A stretch of 64,000 nucleotides of DNA from Biomphalaria glabrata (taxonomy: Eukaryota; Mollusca; Gastropoda; Planorbidae). Location of the stretch: contig NC_074719.1 in the NCBI RefSeq assembly GCF_947242115.1, positions 38,533,012 through 38,597,011 on the forward strand. Reading direction: 5' to 3'. The notes below the pieces were generated by a model, which was not told where the DNA came from, ran no database searches, and saw nothing but the letters and a program-made list of their open reading frames with translations. Both the position numbers and the translations under genes were made by a program. Of the stretch, positions 43,028-54,896 are shown piece by piece. The first letter of the stretch is position 1. Every line of letters starts with the position of its first letter.

Positions 43028-43659
43028 CAGTGCTCCCTTGACTTTCGCGGGGGATACATTCGAAGACGTTCCGCGAAGTCAAATTTCCGCGAAGTGAAGA
43101 CGCGGTATTTTCAAATACGTACACAATTTCTGGACAGGCACAGTATCGCAGTATCCTCTAACACTTTAAACTCCTAAATAACTATTCTCTTCCTCTTAAT
43201 AACATTTACAAGCTGTTTCTTTTAAAACAACCCTTAAATGTTACGTTTTTTTTTTATAAGTACCATATCTCTTATAGTAGGCCTACTTCCTTACGCTACG
43301 TTGCATTACAGTACAAAATTAATTAGTAACCTACATACAGTAAGTATGATGATAGGGCTACTATTATTATGTCATAAAGTCTGCACATACGTCTGCACAT
43401 AAGGAACATTGCTGTAGAAGAATTAATATTAGTAATTTTTTAAAATAAATTTTCTGACTTTTAATGCAATTTTTTTAGATTTCCCTTGCAAAATTGATAA
43501 ATTATATACCTTGAACGAAAAAAAAACAACTTTGGTGTTTAAAAAAAACAAAAAAAAATGAAGTGTTTTTTTCCATTCATATTTAAAAAAAAAAACACGC
43601 GATATAGAATATCTAGCCCTTCCGCGATAGTCTGCCCTTCGAAAGTCAAGGGCCCACTG
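43028..43659. mobile_element. Tigger/pogo-like MITE (632 bp) with TA target duplication
   Basis: Left end cagtgctcccttgactttcg and right end 'cgaaagtcaagggcccactg' form inverted repeats, matching at about 18 of 20 positions. Both outer flanks are TA, as expected for Tc1/mariner-superfamily insertion. The inner 'ttccgcgaagtcaaatttcc' and 'cccttccgcgatagtctgcc' strengthen the pairing. It contains no transposase. Confidence 0.85.
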
Positions 43660-44992
43660 TACCTACATTCTTCGTGAATCCACCTAGTCAAGCCTAGAGA
43701 CTGAGGTCATTGGTTTCCCCGACTTACTGATGCAACACGTGCCATGGCATGCTCTAAACTCTAAACGCACCTTGAAATAAAGATCATTTATACGAATATG
43801 TTTTAACCATTTGATGGATTTTCATGATAAGCTAAACAATGTCAATGACGCTCAATTAAACTCTAATGTTGCCAACTAATGTTTAAAAAAAACATGCGAT
43901 AAACGGAAAAGCTTTTAAACTCATAGTTTTGAGTACTCAAATTTATCCATTACCTTTTATAACGCACAGCTGAAGCTTAAATTGTATTCGTACACCGAAT
44001 ACACTAAAAACAAATAGCTATTTATTTATAGTTTCCATAGTGGAAAATTACTAATATTATAAATATGTAGCCTACTTTTGTCTTTTTGCCGTATGTTATA
44101 TTATGTTTTTGTATTTGCAATTAGTTGATATTTTTTGTATGATTATCAATTAAATGACATTTGCATTTGAATCTTCCTGTAGTTTCTCAACAATTTTAAC
44201 TAATTATGTAGGCCTATTTTCAAATGTAAATATAAATTAAACAAAAAAAAAAACAACAACTCGCAGATCTATTAATCTACTATTCGTCGGGAATAGTTTG
44301 TTTTTTGTTGTTGTTGTTTTTTTTTAGTCAAGTGGTCCAAAAACAGAAGGTGCATATTCTAATGTTGGTGAAAAAAAAAATAAAATAGCATTTTGAGTTT
44401 TATTGAGTTTTCTGATCTTCTTCGATTCTTTTTTTAAGTATCCTCTGTACATACGATAAGATTTGTACTTTTTTTTTAGTTTTAAAATGAATATCTCCCA
44501 TTTTTTTATAAACAAAGAACGATCCCTAATTAAACATTAATAATGGTGGCTTAAAAAATCAAAAGTAATAATTCAATTTTCTTGTGTTTTAAAAATTACA
44601 TGATTTCCTAATTATCAAAAGACAATTATGTGCTACGCCTAGCTGTGCCCATGTGTAAATTTAGTCGTAATGTTAAGTAGAGACTTAAGCTCAGCTAAGT
44701 CAATGCTGAATTTTGTAAATTAAGCCTAGATCCAGATCTATCTAAAATCTAAACTAGAATAGATAATTAGATTTACTTTAGTTAGTTTAGAATCTAGGAC
44801 TAGTCGATAGACTAGTTGTGCTATGTTAGGCCTACCCATGTAATTTCTGTATTGCAGATCAAGTACATTTTAATATTGACTTGAAAATGTAAAACTGTAG
44901 ATCTATTATTATTATTAGCCTACTAAAAACTTTTATATCCAGATTTAGAAAGAGCATAATTTTTTTTTTATTTTGCACAAAATAATATACAT

Positions 44993-45250
44993 GGGACGCG
45001 GTGGCTGAGTGGATAAGCGCATGGCTTCCGAACCTGGGGTCCTGGGTTCAAATCTCGATGAAGACTGGAATTTTGAATTTCTGGATTTTTATGGCGCCCT
45101 TAAGTCCGCCCAACTCCAATGGGTACCTGACTTAAGTTGAGGAAAGTAAAGACGGTTTGCTGCTCGTTAACCATTGGCCATAAAAACAGATGACCTTAAC
45201 ATCATCTGCCCCATAGATCACAAGATCTGAAAGGGAAAACTTTATTTTTA
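44993..45250 (+). mobile_element. SINE family A
   Basis: Sense copy with a well-kept tRNA-like head, 'acgcggtggctgagtggata' then 'gggttcaaatctcgatg', about 600 bp upstream of gene D. Confidence 0.87.
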
Positions 45251-45849
45251 CGTACTTTTATATTATATGTTTATGCAAAGCCTCACCTTTATTGGCTATT
45301 TAGATAGCTCCTTATAGAAAGGTCTAGTACAAAAACAAATATCGATAATGCTTCTGATTTTAGGAATAGATCTAGGCCTATTATTTTGATTCCTTGTCTA
45401 GTGTGTATATCTAGCCATTTGTCATAATTATGGAATACATGGGACAGAATTTTATTTTTTAAAGTACATTTTAATTTATTAAAAACACCCAGAGAAAAGA
45501 AGTTAAGCGAAAATATTTAAGAAAGTCTAGTATAAACCTATCTATTTCTTGAAAATTATAAGAAAAGCAGTAACCTAGTTACATTGCATTATTAATTCCA
45601 ATTTAATTATAAATATATATTTATGTAAGAAAAATGACAACATGTAATTTTAATAATTTTTTCAGAACTTCTTATTAAATGTGCCTATAAAGAAAATCAA
45701 GTTCATTTACAAAAAAAATACTTTCCAAAAAAAAAGAAAGCAGGACTCAATTTATTATTTAGTTTTATTTATATATGTGTAGAAATTTTTTTTTTGTTAA
45801 GAGGTATAAGTTAATTATTTAATGGTATTTGTTCAAGTATTTAACCAAG

Positions 45850-48800
45850 ATGTCACAGAATCCCAGAAGAAGAAGATATCATGATCCAGCCATTGATCAG
45901 CTAATCAAAGCCATAGACCTGGCAGAGTCGACCAACTCAGCTCCAGAAGTCATAAAAGGTCTTAAGTATGCCCTTGAGTTAGTTCAACTGAGAGATGATT
46001 TTACCAAATCATCAACTTCAGCTGAAAGTGAAGCCTGCAAGAATATCTTGGAAGAGACTCTCAAGCATGACTGGGCAGCAGTGCATGCAGAGGGAAAGAC
46101 AACTTGGAGACTTTCTCCAGGAATGATGTCTGGATCAGTGGAAGGTATGTCTTCACTATTTCTATTAGTAGTATTAGTTCTGCTTAGTGGTCAACTGATC
46201 TGCTGTGGTGCCAACACACCTACCCTATTTTGTAGACATTGCACCCACCCTTATGAAGCAGTAAACCATATTCTCTTTAAATGCCTCTTCCTAATCCACC
46301 TTAGGCAGACCCTACTTCCACTACAGCTCAACATAACCAACACACTGTACGGCATCGATGAACAACTGAAGTGAACATCACACTATTTTTTCTTTTCAAA
46401 GTCTGCAAAAGAGCTCACAGCTCAGCAGCAAAAAGCTGGCTAGAAGAAGAAGTGTGGTGCCAACAGACTAAGGGTTACTTGAAGGTGAAGGTAAACAGAG
46501 CTGAGTAAAACATTGATAAACATGGGGCGTCAATCCCTGGAAAGAAATGGTGTTCAAATCCTCTATTGTTCTGTTTTGAATTGGCTTTTTGAAATGCATG
46601 ACAACTAAATTTACTGCTTTTGAAAAGGGAGCACAAAAACCTTCTCCTAGTTACCCCCTCCATAAAAGTGATTGGACCATAGCGAACTGAGCATGCTAAA
46701 TAAAACAATACAAATATTCCCTATTGCACATATTTATTTTGTTAGTCTAGATCTATTAAAAATGCTTCATTCAAAATATTAGAAGCAAACTTTCTCAATA
46801 TATGCTTTGCTTTTTTACAAAAAGTATTTTTTTTTATTTTAATTGTTACTTTCTAACTCTGAATAGCTTATACACTGTGATGCATAATAACCATTATTTT
46901 TTTTTTCTTGTGTCAAAGGTCAGTTTCTCAAATCATTTGTTAGTGCTCAGAAGGCTAAAAGAATCCTTGATGTCGGAATGTTTACCGGATACAGTGCCCT
47001 TTCAATGGCAGAAGCTTTGCCTGGTACTTCTAATTTTATACCACCAAGTACAATAGTAATACAACTAAATTATAATACATGACATACATAAAATATAATT
47101 ATTAGAAATTATGTACCAGTCTTCAAGGCACTTGTTTCTTTTAGCAAAGAGAAATTAAAATTTATGCCAAAAAAAAAGAAACAAGCAATGGAGGATTCTA
47201 ATAATTAAAGGGCTTGTTGTTACTCAGTGAGATTATGACTGTGACATCTGTTTCCCATTCAGTATATATTAGATGCCAATCATTACACCACCATGATCAC
47301 TTAGAGTTGTGAAAGGGCTAAGTCGCTTTTATATTAGCTATTTTACTGAGGTGGCTCTAGAGGTGAAAATGTTTGATCTTGTATATTGTCTTTCAGCTGA
47401 TGGAGAAGTTGTAACAATCGACCAAGATGACTATTTAAAAACTTTGGTTGAAAACAGTTTCCTGAAGAAATCTCCACACGGTTACAAGATCAAAATTATT
47501 ATTGGTAAGGGAAATTGAAAGTCAAAATGTTAAAAGTTAAGTTAATGTTTGGAAATCAATTGCTAAAGAGAAACTAATTAGCTGCAATTTACTCGTCACG
47601 TACAATTACTATATGCATTGATACCATTTCTAAATATTCATTCAGATTGATTTATAAAATAGGTTTATAGAAATAGGCATAAATTTTTAAGTTTAGAAAC
47701 TACCATTTAAATAAATGATAAGTTACATTGACATCTTTGTAAAGTAAAAAAAAAATAGATTCGTTAGGTTAAATGTGGATTAGGAAATTCTAAATGAACT
47801 TCAGCATTAAATATTTTAATATTTATTGTATGTACATGTATACTTGGATAGCTGCCTGATTTTGTGATATCTCTGAACTGTCATCTCGATAGTCTCAGAT
47901 TTTAAACTCTGCCTACGCCATCCCCTGCCTTGCTGTGGGAGGTTATGGCTACGATGTAATAATCTTCAGTTCTGAAACCTGAAATATATATAATTAAACA
48001 AGCTAAGAAAACTACCCTATTTAATGTTGCTTCTAATTGTGTTATTTTCTTGGCTTTTTTTTTTAATTAAACAATATTTTGGATTCATCTAATGTTAAGT
48101 TGTCACTATCTAGTTTCTGGATTCTCTTAATTTTGTGTTCAAAGGGAAAGCACCAGAAGTAATTCAACAGTTGTCTGACAAGGGAGAGAAGTTTGACATC
48201 ATCTTTCTGGATGCTGACAAGTCTGAGTATATTTTGTATTTGAAGGTTAGTTTGGAATAATGAAAATAACATGATGAAAATTAAATTTTTAAAGAAACAT
48301 TTTAAAGATGAGGGGGGAATTTGATCCCTTGAACTACTGTAACATATTTTGCTGCACTTAAAATTTAAAAAAAAAAATATGTTTTATGTACATTGTCTAT
48401 TGTTAGTATTGAATTTATTACAGTGTATAAAATAGTGTTTACCAAATTGTGTCCTACAGAACCCTAGTGCTCCATGAGGCCTGAATAGGTGTTCTACAAA
48501 CTACTGAAATAATTAATTAGTAGGTTACTGTTCTGTTGTCACAGATTAATAATACTGTAGACGTTACTATTTAATAATGATAATAACGAGACTGTCTTTA
48601 TCAAGGTAGACATATATAACTAACTTTTATTTCCGTCCGATTCTTTGCTTTCGCATAAAACATAGACAACAAACAATGACGTAATATCTTCTAATATTAA
48701 CACAGTTACCATGTGAATTTATCTTTCTAAAAAATAAGCAAAGTGTTCTGCTAAATTCTCAGAATGTGTGAAGTTTTCCATTTGAGAAAATCATTAAAAA

Positions 48801-50100
48801 AAAACAACAGATTGGTAATTAATAAACAGGTTCTTTTATAGTTCATTATAATGGAAGTCTTTTGTTTCTTGGATGCACCAATCTCTTTCTTGGTTTGGAT
48901 TCCTGGTTATCTGCCCATAAAAACTGTAGAAATTTTTTAAAACCAAACAAGACTGGACATAGGGAATGACAGATACATAAGGTTAAAAATAAAGTGTATA
49001 AACAAGAGACATTCCACTGTCTGTCATTCAGCTAAAAACACAGTAACTCAAAATGAAACACTAATTTATTTACTATTATTAAAGATATGTATCTTGTATC
49101 TATATTCTTTACATAGTACTTTCAAAATAACTAACCACATTGTTTAAATGATTTCTGTACTAGAATACTACTTAAAAATATTTGTTGTCCTTTTTTGAGT
49201 TTAAAGTCAAAAGCCAAATGTTTCCACAAACAGTCCTTATAACCACAATAAGCATTTCTACAGTTTGTTTTCTTTTTCATCAGTATGTCTTTGAAAAAAA
49301 TCTTCTTGCTCCTGGTGGATCAGTTCTGGTTGACAATGCTTACAGACATGGAGATGGCTATAGACCAGATGTTGGGGAGACACCTACTAAAATATTTGCT
49401 CAGGCTGTTAGTTCTGATCCTTCTTTGCATTCTGTAAGTTATTATATTCTTTTTTGTCATCTTTGGTAAATCTTTCAATGATTAAATATGAAAATGTAAA
49501 AAGGTTTAAAAACATTAAATGATTTCAGTATAGTAAAGGGAACTAACAAGAATATAAATGTTTAATGCTCTCCCTCTGATACTGAAACATGATTCTTACA
49601 TTTTGGTTAATTTAGGACTTATTATAAATGGATAACTAAGTCTTGTATGAAAGGTTACAAATTAGCTTAAACAAGTAAATTACAAGTGAAAATCCTTTAA
49701 TGGTAAACAAATACCTATTTAGCAGAGATTCCTTATTTCTTAGATCTGTTTTTTTTAATAAGTGTAATCACTTCTAGGTCATTGCCCTACCCTCTATAAT
49801 GCTCTTACTAGACAATAGCAACACATCTAGATTGTATGCTTTCTGCTGGATTGAGCTACAGATCTTATCTTGCTACGTTGGAAACTCATTTTGCAAAGAT
49901 ATGGGCTATCCTATTCCACTCCTATAGATGTTTTTAACACGGATATGGAAGTTAAGCTAATTCAAAGACAGAAACAATTATGGAGCTAATATGATTCAAT
50001 AATAAAATATTTTATTTTTTATTTTCAGGTTCTTTTACCTATCCGTGATGGAATTCTTTTAATCAGAAGGAAATCTGATGTTGAAGGGACTGTGCTTTAA
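45850..50100 (+). CDS. Gene D: class I SAM-dependent O-methyltransferase (276 aa)
   Basis: Exons 45850-46144, 46919-47023, 47397-47504, 48145-48245, 49284-49433 and 50029-50100 join into an 831 nt frame with GT-AG borders. The product fits the caffeoyl-CoA O-methyltransferase / COMTD1 family, which moves a methyl group from S-adenosylmethionine to a hydroxyl, usually with a divalent metal. SAM motif I ILDVGMFTGYSAL is at 114-126, the acidic VVTIDQDD at 138-145, FDIIFLDADKSEY at 186-198, and LLAPGGSVLVDNAYRHG from 210. D192/D194 and the D220-N221 pair match the family's metal-binding positions. The C-terminus reads LLPIRDGILLIRRK. There is no signal peptide; the first 60 or so residues are a less conserved helical extension. 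The ATG at 45850 is chosen because the upstream extension would need a TTG start. The substrate cannot be told from sequence. Confidence 0.92.
46185..46460 (+). mobile_element. LINE ORF C-terminal fragment in gene D intron 1
   Basis: The frame includes FCRHCTHPYEAVNHILFKCL and HLRQTLLPLQL, the C-x2-C-x8-H-x4-C zinc-binding end found in several LINE clades. It is homologous to 58735-58935. It starts about 40 bases after the exon 1 donor, in the same frame as the exon, so a single frame runs from the methyltransferase into the LINE. Confidence 0.75.
47870..47990 (+). mobile_element. SINE family B, diverged
   Basis: 'gaactgtcatctcgatagtc', 'cttgctgtgggaggttatgg' and 'tcttcagttctgaaacctga' follow family B order. 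It lies in gene D intron 3. Confidence 0.55.
48437..48783 (+). mobile_element. CAGTGTTTCCCAAAC-type MITE, decayed
   Basis: 'tagtgtttaccaaattgtgt' at the left and 'ctcagaatgtgtgaagtttt' at the right match the family copies at 17362 and 30510. It lies in gene D intron 4. Confidence 0.55.
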
Positions 50101-50486
50101 TATTGAAAATAATTAATAACACTTCCAAATATATGTTATCTTTACTATGAACTAATGTAGTATTTATATTTATTACTAGCTATGTTTTTAGCCAGTTTAG
50201 CTCAGATTTTTTCATTCTGTTTTTACTTTGTTATATGATAAAAGGCATTTCTGCTGTTTTAATAGTTAAAATCTATGTCAAGATTCCTCATTAACCTAAA
50301 TCTAGTAAACTCTCTTGTTGTAGCCAACTTTACATATTCTAAGATTATTATCTAAGGAACATTCATCCCATGTTTCTTTAAGATTGGTCAAATGGTTTTG
50401 ATTTCTATAAAAGATATACATGAATATGCCTTATATTCTACTTTCTATATTAGAAGTATTAAATCAGATTGTATACATACTATGCT

Positions 50487-50492
50487 AATAAA
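50487..50492 (+). terminator. Likely poly(A) signal of gene D
   Basis: AATAAA about 390 bases after the stop codon, followed by a T-rich stretch and a G/T-rich segment. A second AATAAA at 50675-50680 is an alternative. Confidence 0.4.
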
Positions 50493-50987
50493 TATATAAT
50501 TTTTGGATTACTAGCCTTGTGTAAATGTTCTTTTAAATGTGTCATGCAGTTATATCTAAATACTCAAGTTGCAGCTGGGGCTGTGAAGCCACATGAAATA
50601 CTGCACTCCTTATTAATCTTCTGACTCAAAGACATTCTTATATAAATGTAATCTATTTGATTAGAACTTTGAAAAATAAAACATATGATGAATTACTTTT
50701 GAATTGTATTTTTGTATCATGTACTACATTCTCAACAATCTGGACTAAGAATTAGTCTTGTTTAAAATGAAATTCTAAATGATTTCACAATTTTAATGTT
50801 TAAGACAAAAAAAAAAACAAGTTTTAATGTAATTAAAGTTACCTAAATGGTTTAAGTGGGCATGATCCAATGACCAGTACCTTTAAATTGCTCTTCAACA
50901 ACATATATCTTTAAATAGACAAATAAAACCTCCACCTCATTTCTTGGAGCTTAGGACCAAAAGAGTTTTAAGAGACTAATACCAAGA

Positions 50988-51222
50988 GAGGCACAGTGGT
51001 GGAGTGGTAAAGCACATGGCTTCTGAACCGGAAGGTCCCATGTTCAAATCCTGGTGTAGACTGAGATTTTAATTTCCAGATCTTTAGAGTGCCTGACATT
51101 AGAAAAGGAGCTTGGTTGTTATGCTGCCACAAAACACCCTTGTTAGCCTCAGAAACAGATGACCTTTACATCATCTGCCCTACAGATCGGATGGTCTGAA
51201 AGGGGAACTTAAATTTTACTAC
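50988..51222 (+). mobile_element. SINE family A
   Basis: Sense copy, 'gaggcacagtggtggagtgg' head, 'gttcaaatcctggtgtag' B-box region, 'gaaaggggaacttaaatttt' tail. Confidence 0.85.
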
Positions 51223-54200
51223 TTATACCAAGAGACCCTATTGACTTTATGTTTTGTGACATGTTTTTTTTTTACACAACACTTTTCTCTATTCCTAATT
51301 GAGCATTCTTGTCCACTCTAATGGGAAGTATATGATCTACTTAGTACCAATATTTCATTGGCCAAAGTAAATTATAATTCTCATAAACTAAGAATCTGTG
51401 AAATAATCCTTGGAAAGAAATACCTGAGTGAGCTTTCATCAAACAGGGTGGTCTCAAATTCAAAGTGAAATGATCCATTATAACATTTCAATTACATGTA
51501 TAAGGATCAGTTGTAAGACTTTTGATTCTGTTTTTTAAACTGAATAATCATCAGTATTTAGTGGTCTAAGCTTCATAATAGCTAGTACTTAACAGCTCCA
51601 ATTGATAATAACTACCAAGTAATAATAACTACACTATGCCTAGCTGTAAAAGACAGACAAAATAAACACAGTTTAAACAAAATTATGTATGTGATGTTTC
51701 GTTGGTATATTTCATATTTATGAAAATAAAATTATCTAAATTGTGAAATAAAAGCACTGACCTACAAAGAGAAGAGTGTGAAATCCATTTGCTTTGTATG
51801 TGTGTGTGTGTGCATTTTATTGTAAACTGTGTAGTACAATACATATTATATCAAAGGACTGCTGGGTTTTTCTTCACCACTAGTCAGAGAAAATTAATAG
51901 AGATGCATTATAGCCTTCATCCCTTGGTGGAAAACAATTAGAAAACCAAAGAATAAAACAAAAGAATAATAAATAATAATTTAATTTTGTTCTCATTGAT
52001 ATTTAAGTAGACAAATGTTCAGTTCATTCCCAAAATATTTCTTCAAATGTAAGTGTAATGTAAAATGCTACTTTAGCTAGTCAGACACTGTCTCGTGTAA
52101 AAAAAACATTTTCCTAAAAGAATACAAAGTGAATACAAACATTGAACCAACACCTTAACAGAGTTTACCTGATAATGACATAAGAGTCTATAATATAAAT
52201 TCATGTAAATATAGTTCAGGTTTTAAATTTTCTACATATATAAAATGTTTTTCATCTTAACTTAGAAATATAAAAACATGTCCATAACACTTTGAAAATT
52301 TTTAAAAAATATTTTTTTTTAGCTCAGCAGATTAAAATCCCAACTTAAAATCTGTATCTTCTTATGATATAAAATACAGACATTACTTTAAAAAAGAAGA
52401 TGATTACATCCTAAGCATAAAAGGACAGCCTAGATGTATAACATTTAGTTTAGGCTAAAAGGTTTATTTTGTAAAGATTTTATTTCAAAACTTGTATAAA
52501 TTAAGTAAGACAACCCAGAAAACTTGATGTGGGATCTTTCTGATCTTGTTTCATTAGAAAACAATTCAGAAATTAAAACTAGTATTGAAACCAAGCTTTC
52601 AAAATTCTTGACATGATTTTTTTTATTAAAGAAGAAAAAGGATCATCATAATAAAAAAAAATAATAAAAGTTTAACGTAGTTAAAACAATAATGAGTATA
52701 CATTTGTCAGTCAATACTTAGAATCAGCCATACACTGTACACACAAAGCAAAGAACTAGCTGTTATTATCTCCATAATGCAGGCAAGTCTAGAGCAACAT
52801 TTCATGCTAGAGTCTATATAATAAAAACAGATTTATCAGCCAGTGAACTATTGACCAACAAGGCATCTCTGCATTGTCTGTGTCAATATTTGTTTTATAT
52901 GGCCATCTCAGCTTTAACAATATTTTATTTATTTTTTATTTTTTTGCAAGAGATCAAATGATTAGAAGCAATGTAAACATGGACACATTCTGTCAGTTCT
53001 TGTGAAATGATTTTAAAAAGAATACCTTCACAAGAAACATTTTTTTTCTTTTACAATTTGTACATACACATTAAAGTGAAAGTTTAGATAAATTATCCAA
53101 TGAGAAAACAGGAAAATACAAATATTGCCTAGACTTCTAAATGTAATGCAGGTAATTGATCTTGTAATAAAAAACATTGTTACATAAACAAAAATGTCAA
53201 GTATAAAATTGTTAACAAAAATTACAATCAAAATTTCATACGAGTCTATAGAAAAACAGTTTCAAGATTTGTAATATCTGAGAATGAAAAAAAGTTTGTT
53301 TTTGTTAAAGAAAAGATACTGCTGTCTTTGATCAAGAAATCATCTTTTATATTACAATTCCTATAGGGCTGTTTAATGTTTCCATCAATTTACATATTTT
53401 GTAAATATTCACAAGCATATTTTCTTTTACTTCTGATGTTATTCTTCAGCTTCAGTATTTCCTTGCTAGTCTGGAAATACATCCTTTTTTTTATTTCACT
53501 AAATATTTAGAACAGAATATGTAAGCTTAAAATGCCAGGAGATAATTATATTCATTTCTAGGATAAAACTTAATGCCATTTTATCATTAGTGAAGATAAT
53601 GTAAATTTTTGTTTGTTACACTTGACTTCTGTATTTCAAGTGTTTTTTATTTCCACCTAACTTTTCATTACAAAGTCTACAAATATATTGAAGCCAAAGT
53701 TTGTACTAAAGTATTTTACCACATCAATGGATGATTGCTTGGTCATGAGATTAGAGATTCTAATGTCATCATTATAGTCCTTGGTTTTTATCTGACTAAT
53801 TATCAACCCTTTCCGTTCTGTATGAGCTTTGTGGTTTTCTCAAATATGGACTTACAGTAAAAATTCTTAAGATTGAATATCTAATACAAAAACCAAAACA
53901 ATTAAAATGTGGTAGTTGTTTTTCTTTTTAAAAAAAAATCTTATAATAGATATATGTGGAAAAAAGCACAAAGTATTGCACACATAAATTTGTTTTTGTA
54001 ATATTAAAATTAATTTGTTGTTCTTTCAATAAAAATAAAAGTTTTTAGGTCAATAGACTGTTGACAACATCTCTGAGTACAATGAAAAATCAACCTTTGA
54101 TAATTATTACATCTAGAAATTTTATGAGCTTTTTCCTTTTTGTCACAATAGAATTCTCTATACAGGCTGGTAGAGCATTGCAAAAGCTAACATTAGTAGA

Positions 54201-54455
54201 TGACTGGCCTTGAATAATTCTGATGACACAGCTTTTGTAATACTGCTGATAGAAATCAATAACTTTTCTTATACTAAATTCACACTTGGGTTTATATTAA
54301 TTAGATCTAATGCATTGCAGAAAATATCAAAAAGAATGCTGCATACATGCAAAACCTATATCTACAATTCCCACTTGTTCTCATGTCCATGTTGCTGTTT
54401 ATTTAATAGTTACAGAATGATTCATATCTTTTGGTCTCTTAGAAACATAGTGTCT

Positions 54456-54558
54456 GGAGTGACCTCTCCATTGCTGGGGGAAAGCCTGGGCGGTAATTTT
54501 GCGAGTGCTGGGCTGCACACACATCAACACTCGCCTCTCTCCCATACTGACCGGGTCC
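54456..54558. mobile_element. 103 bp insert flanked by 13 bp direct repeats
   Basis: aaacatagtgtct occurs at 54443-54455 and again at 54559-54571. The 103 bp between them is GC-rich and contains inverted gcgagtg / cactcgc words. Long direct repeats like this fit LINE-mediated retroposition. The source RNA is not recognised and there is no poly(A) tail. Confidence 0.65.
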
Positions 54559-54775
54559 AAACATAGTGTCTACCAGTACAAAATCCACTGAAGTAAAATA
54601 TAGTGAAGCAAATATTGGACAAACAAAAACGAATGTATGCAGAATTATGTCCCTTGATCTAAATTGTAAGAATACATTTAGCTGAGAGATCAACCAAAAA
54701 AAAAAAGCCAGTGTTGTGAGATTTAAAACCTTAACTACATTCAAATACATGAGAAATACTACACAGAAATTGGGG

Positions 54776-54896
54776 AAGTAAAAGTGATTGACCACAGTGT
54801 TGGCCACATGACACCCTGTTGTCAGGCATAAAAACAGATAAGCTTTAAATAATCTCCCCCGTCGATCGCAAGATCTGAAAGGGGTACTTTTAATTT
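54776..54896 (+). mobile_element. SINE family A, 3' half
   Basis: 'gttggccacatgacaccctg' through 'gatcgcaagatctgaaaggg'. The head is missing. Confidence 0.75.

Larger units (their letters stand above)
38530..45849. other. Gene-free region
   Basis: Apart from the SINEs, the LINE fragment and the 632 bp MITE listed separately, this region shows only AT-rich sequence and homopolymer runs. No frame has conserved-looking protein content. Confidence 0.6.
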
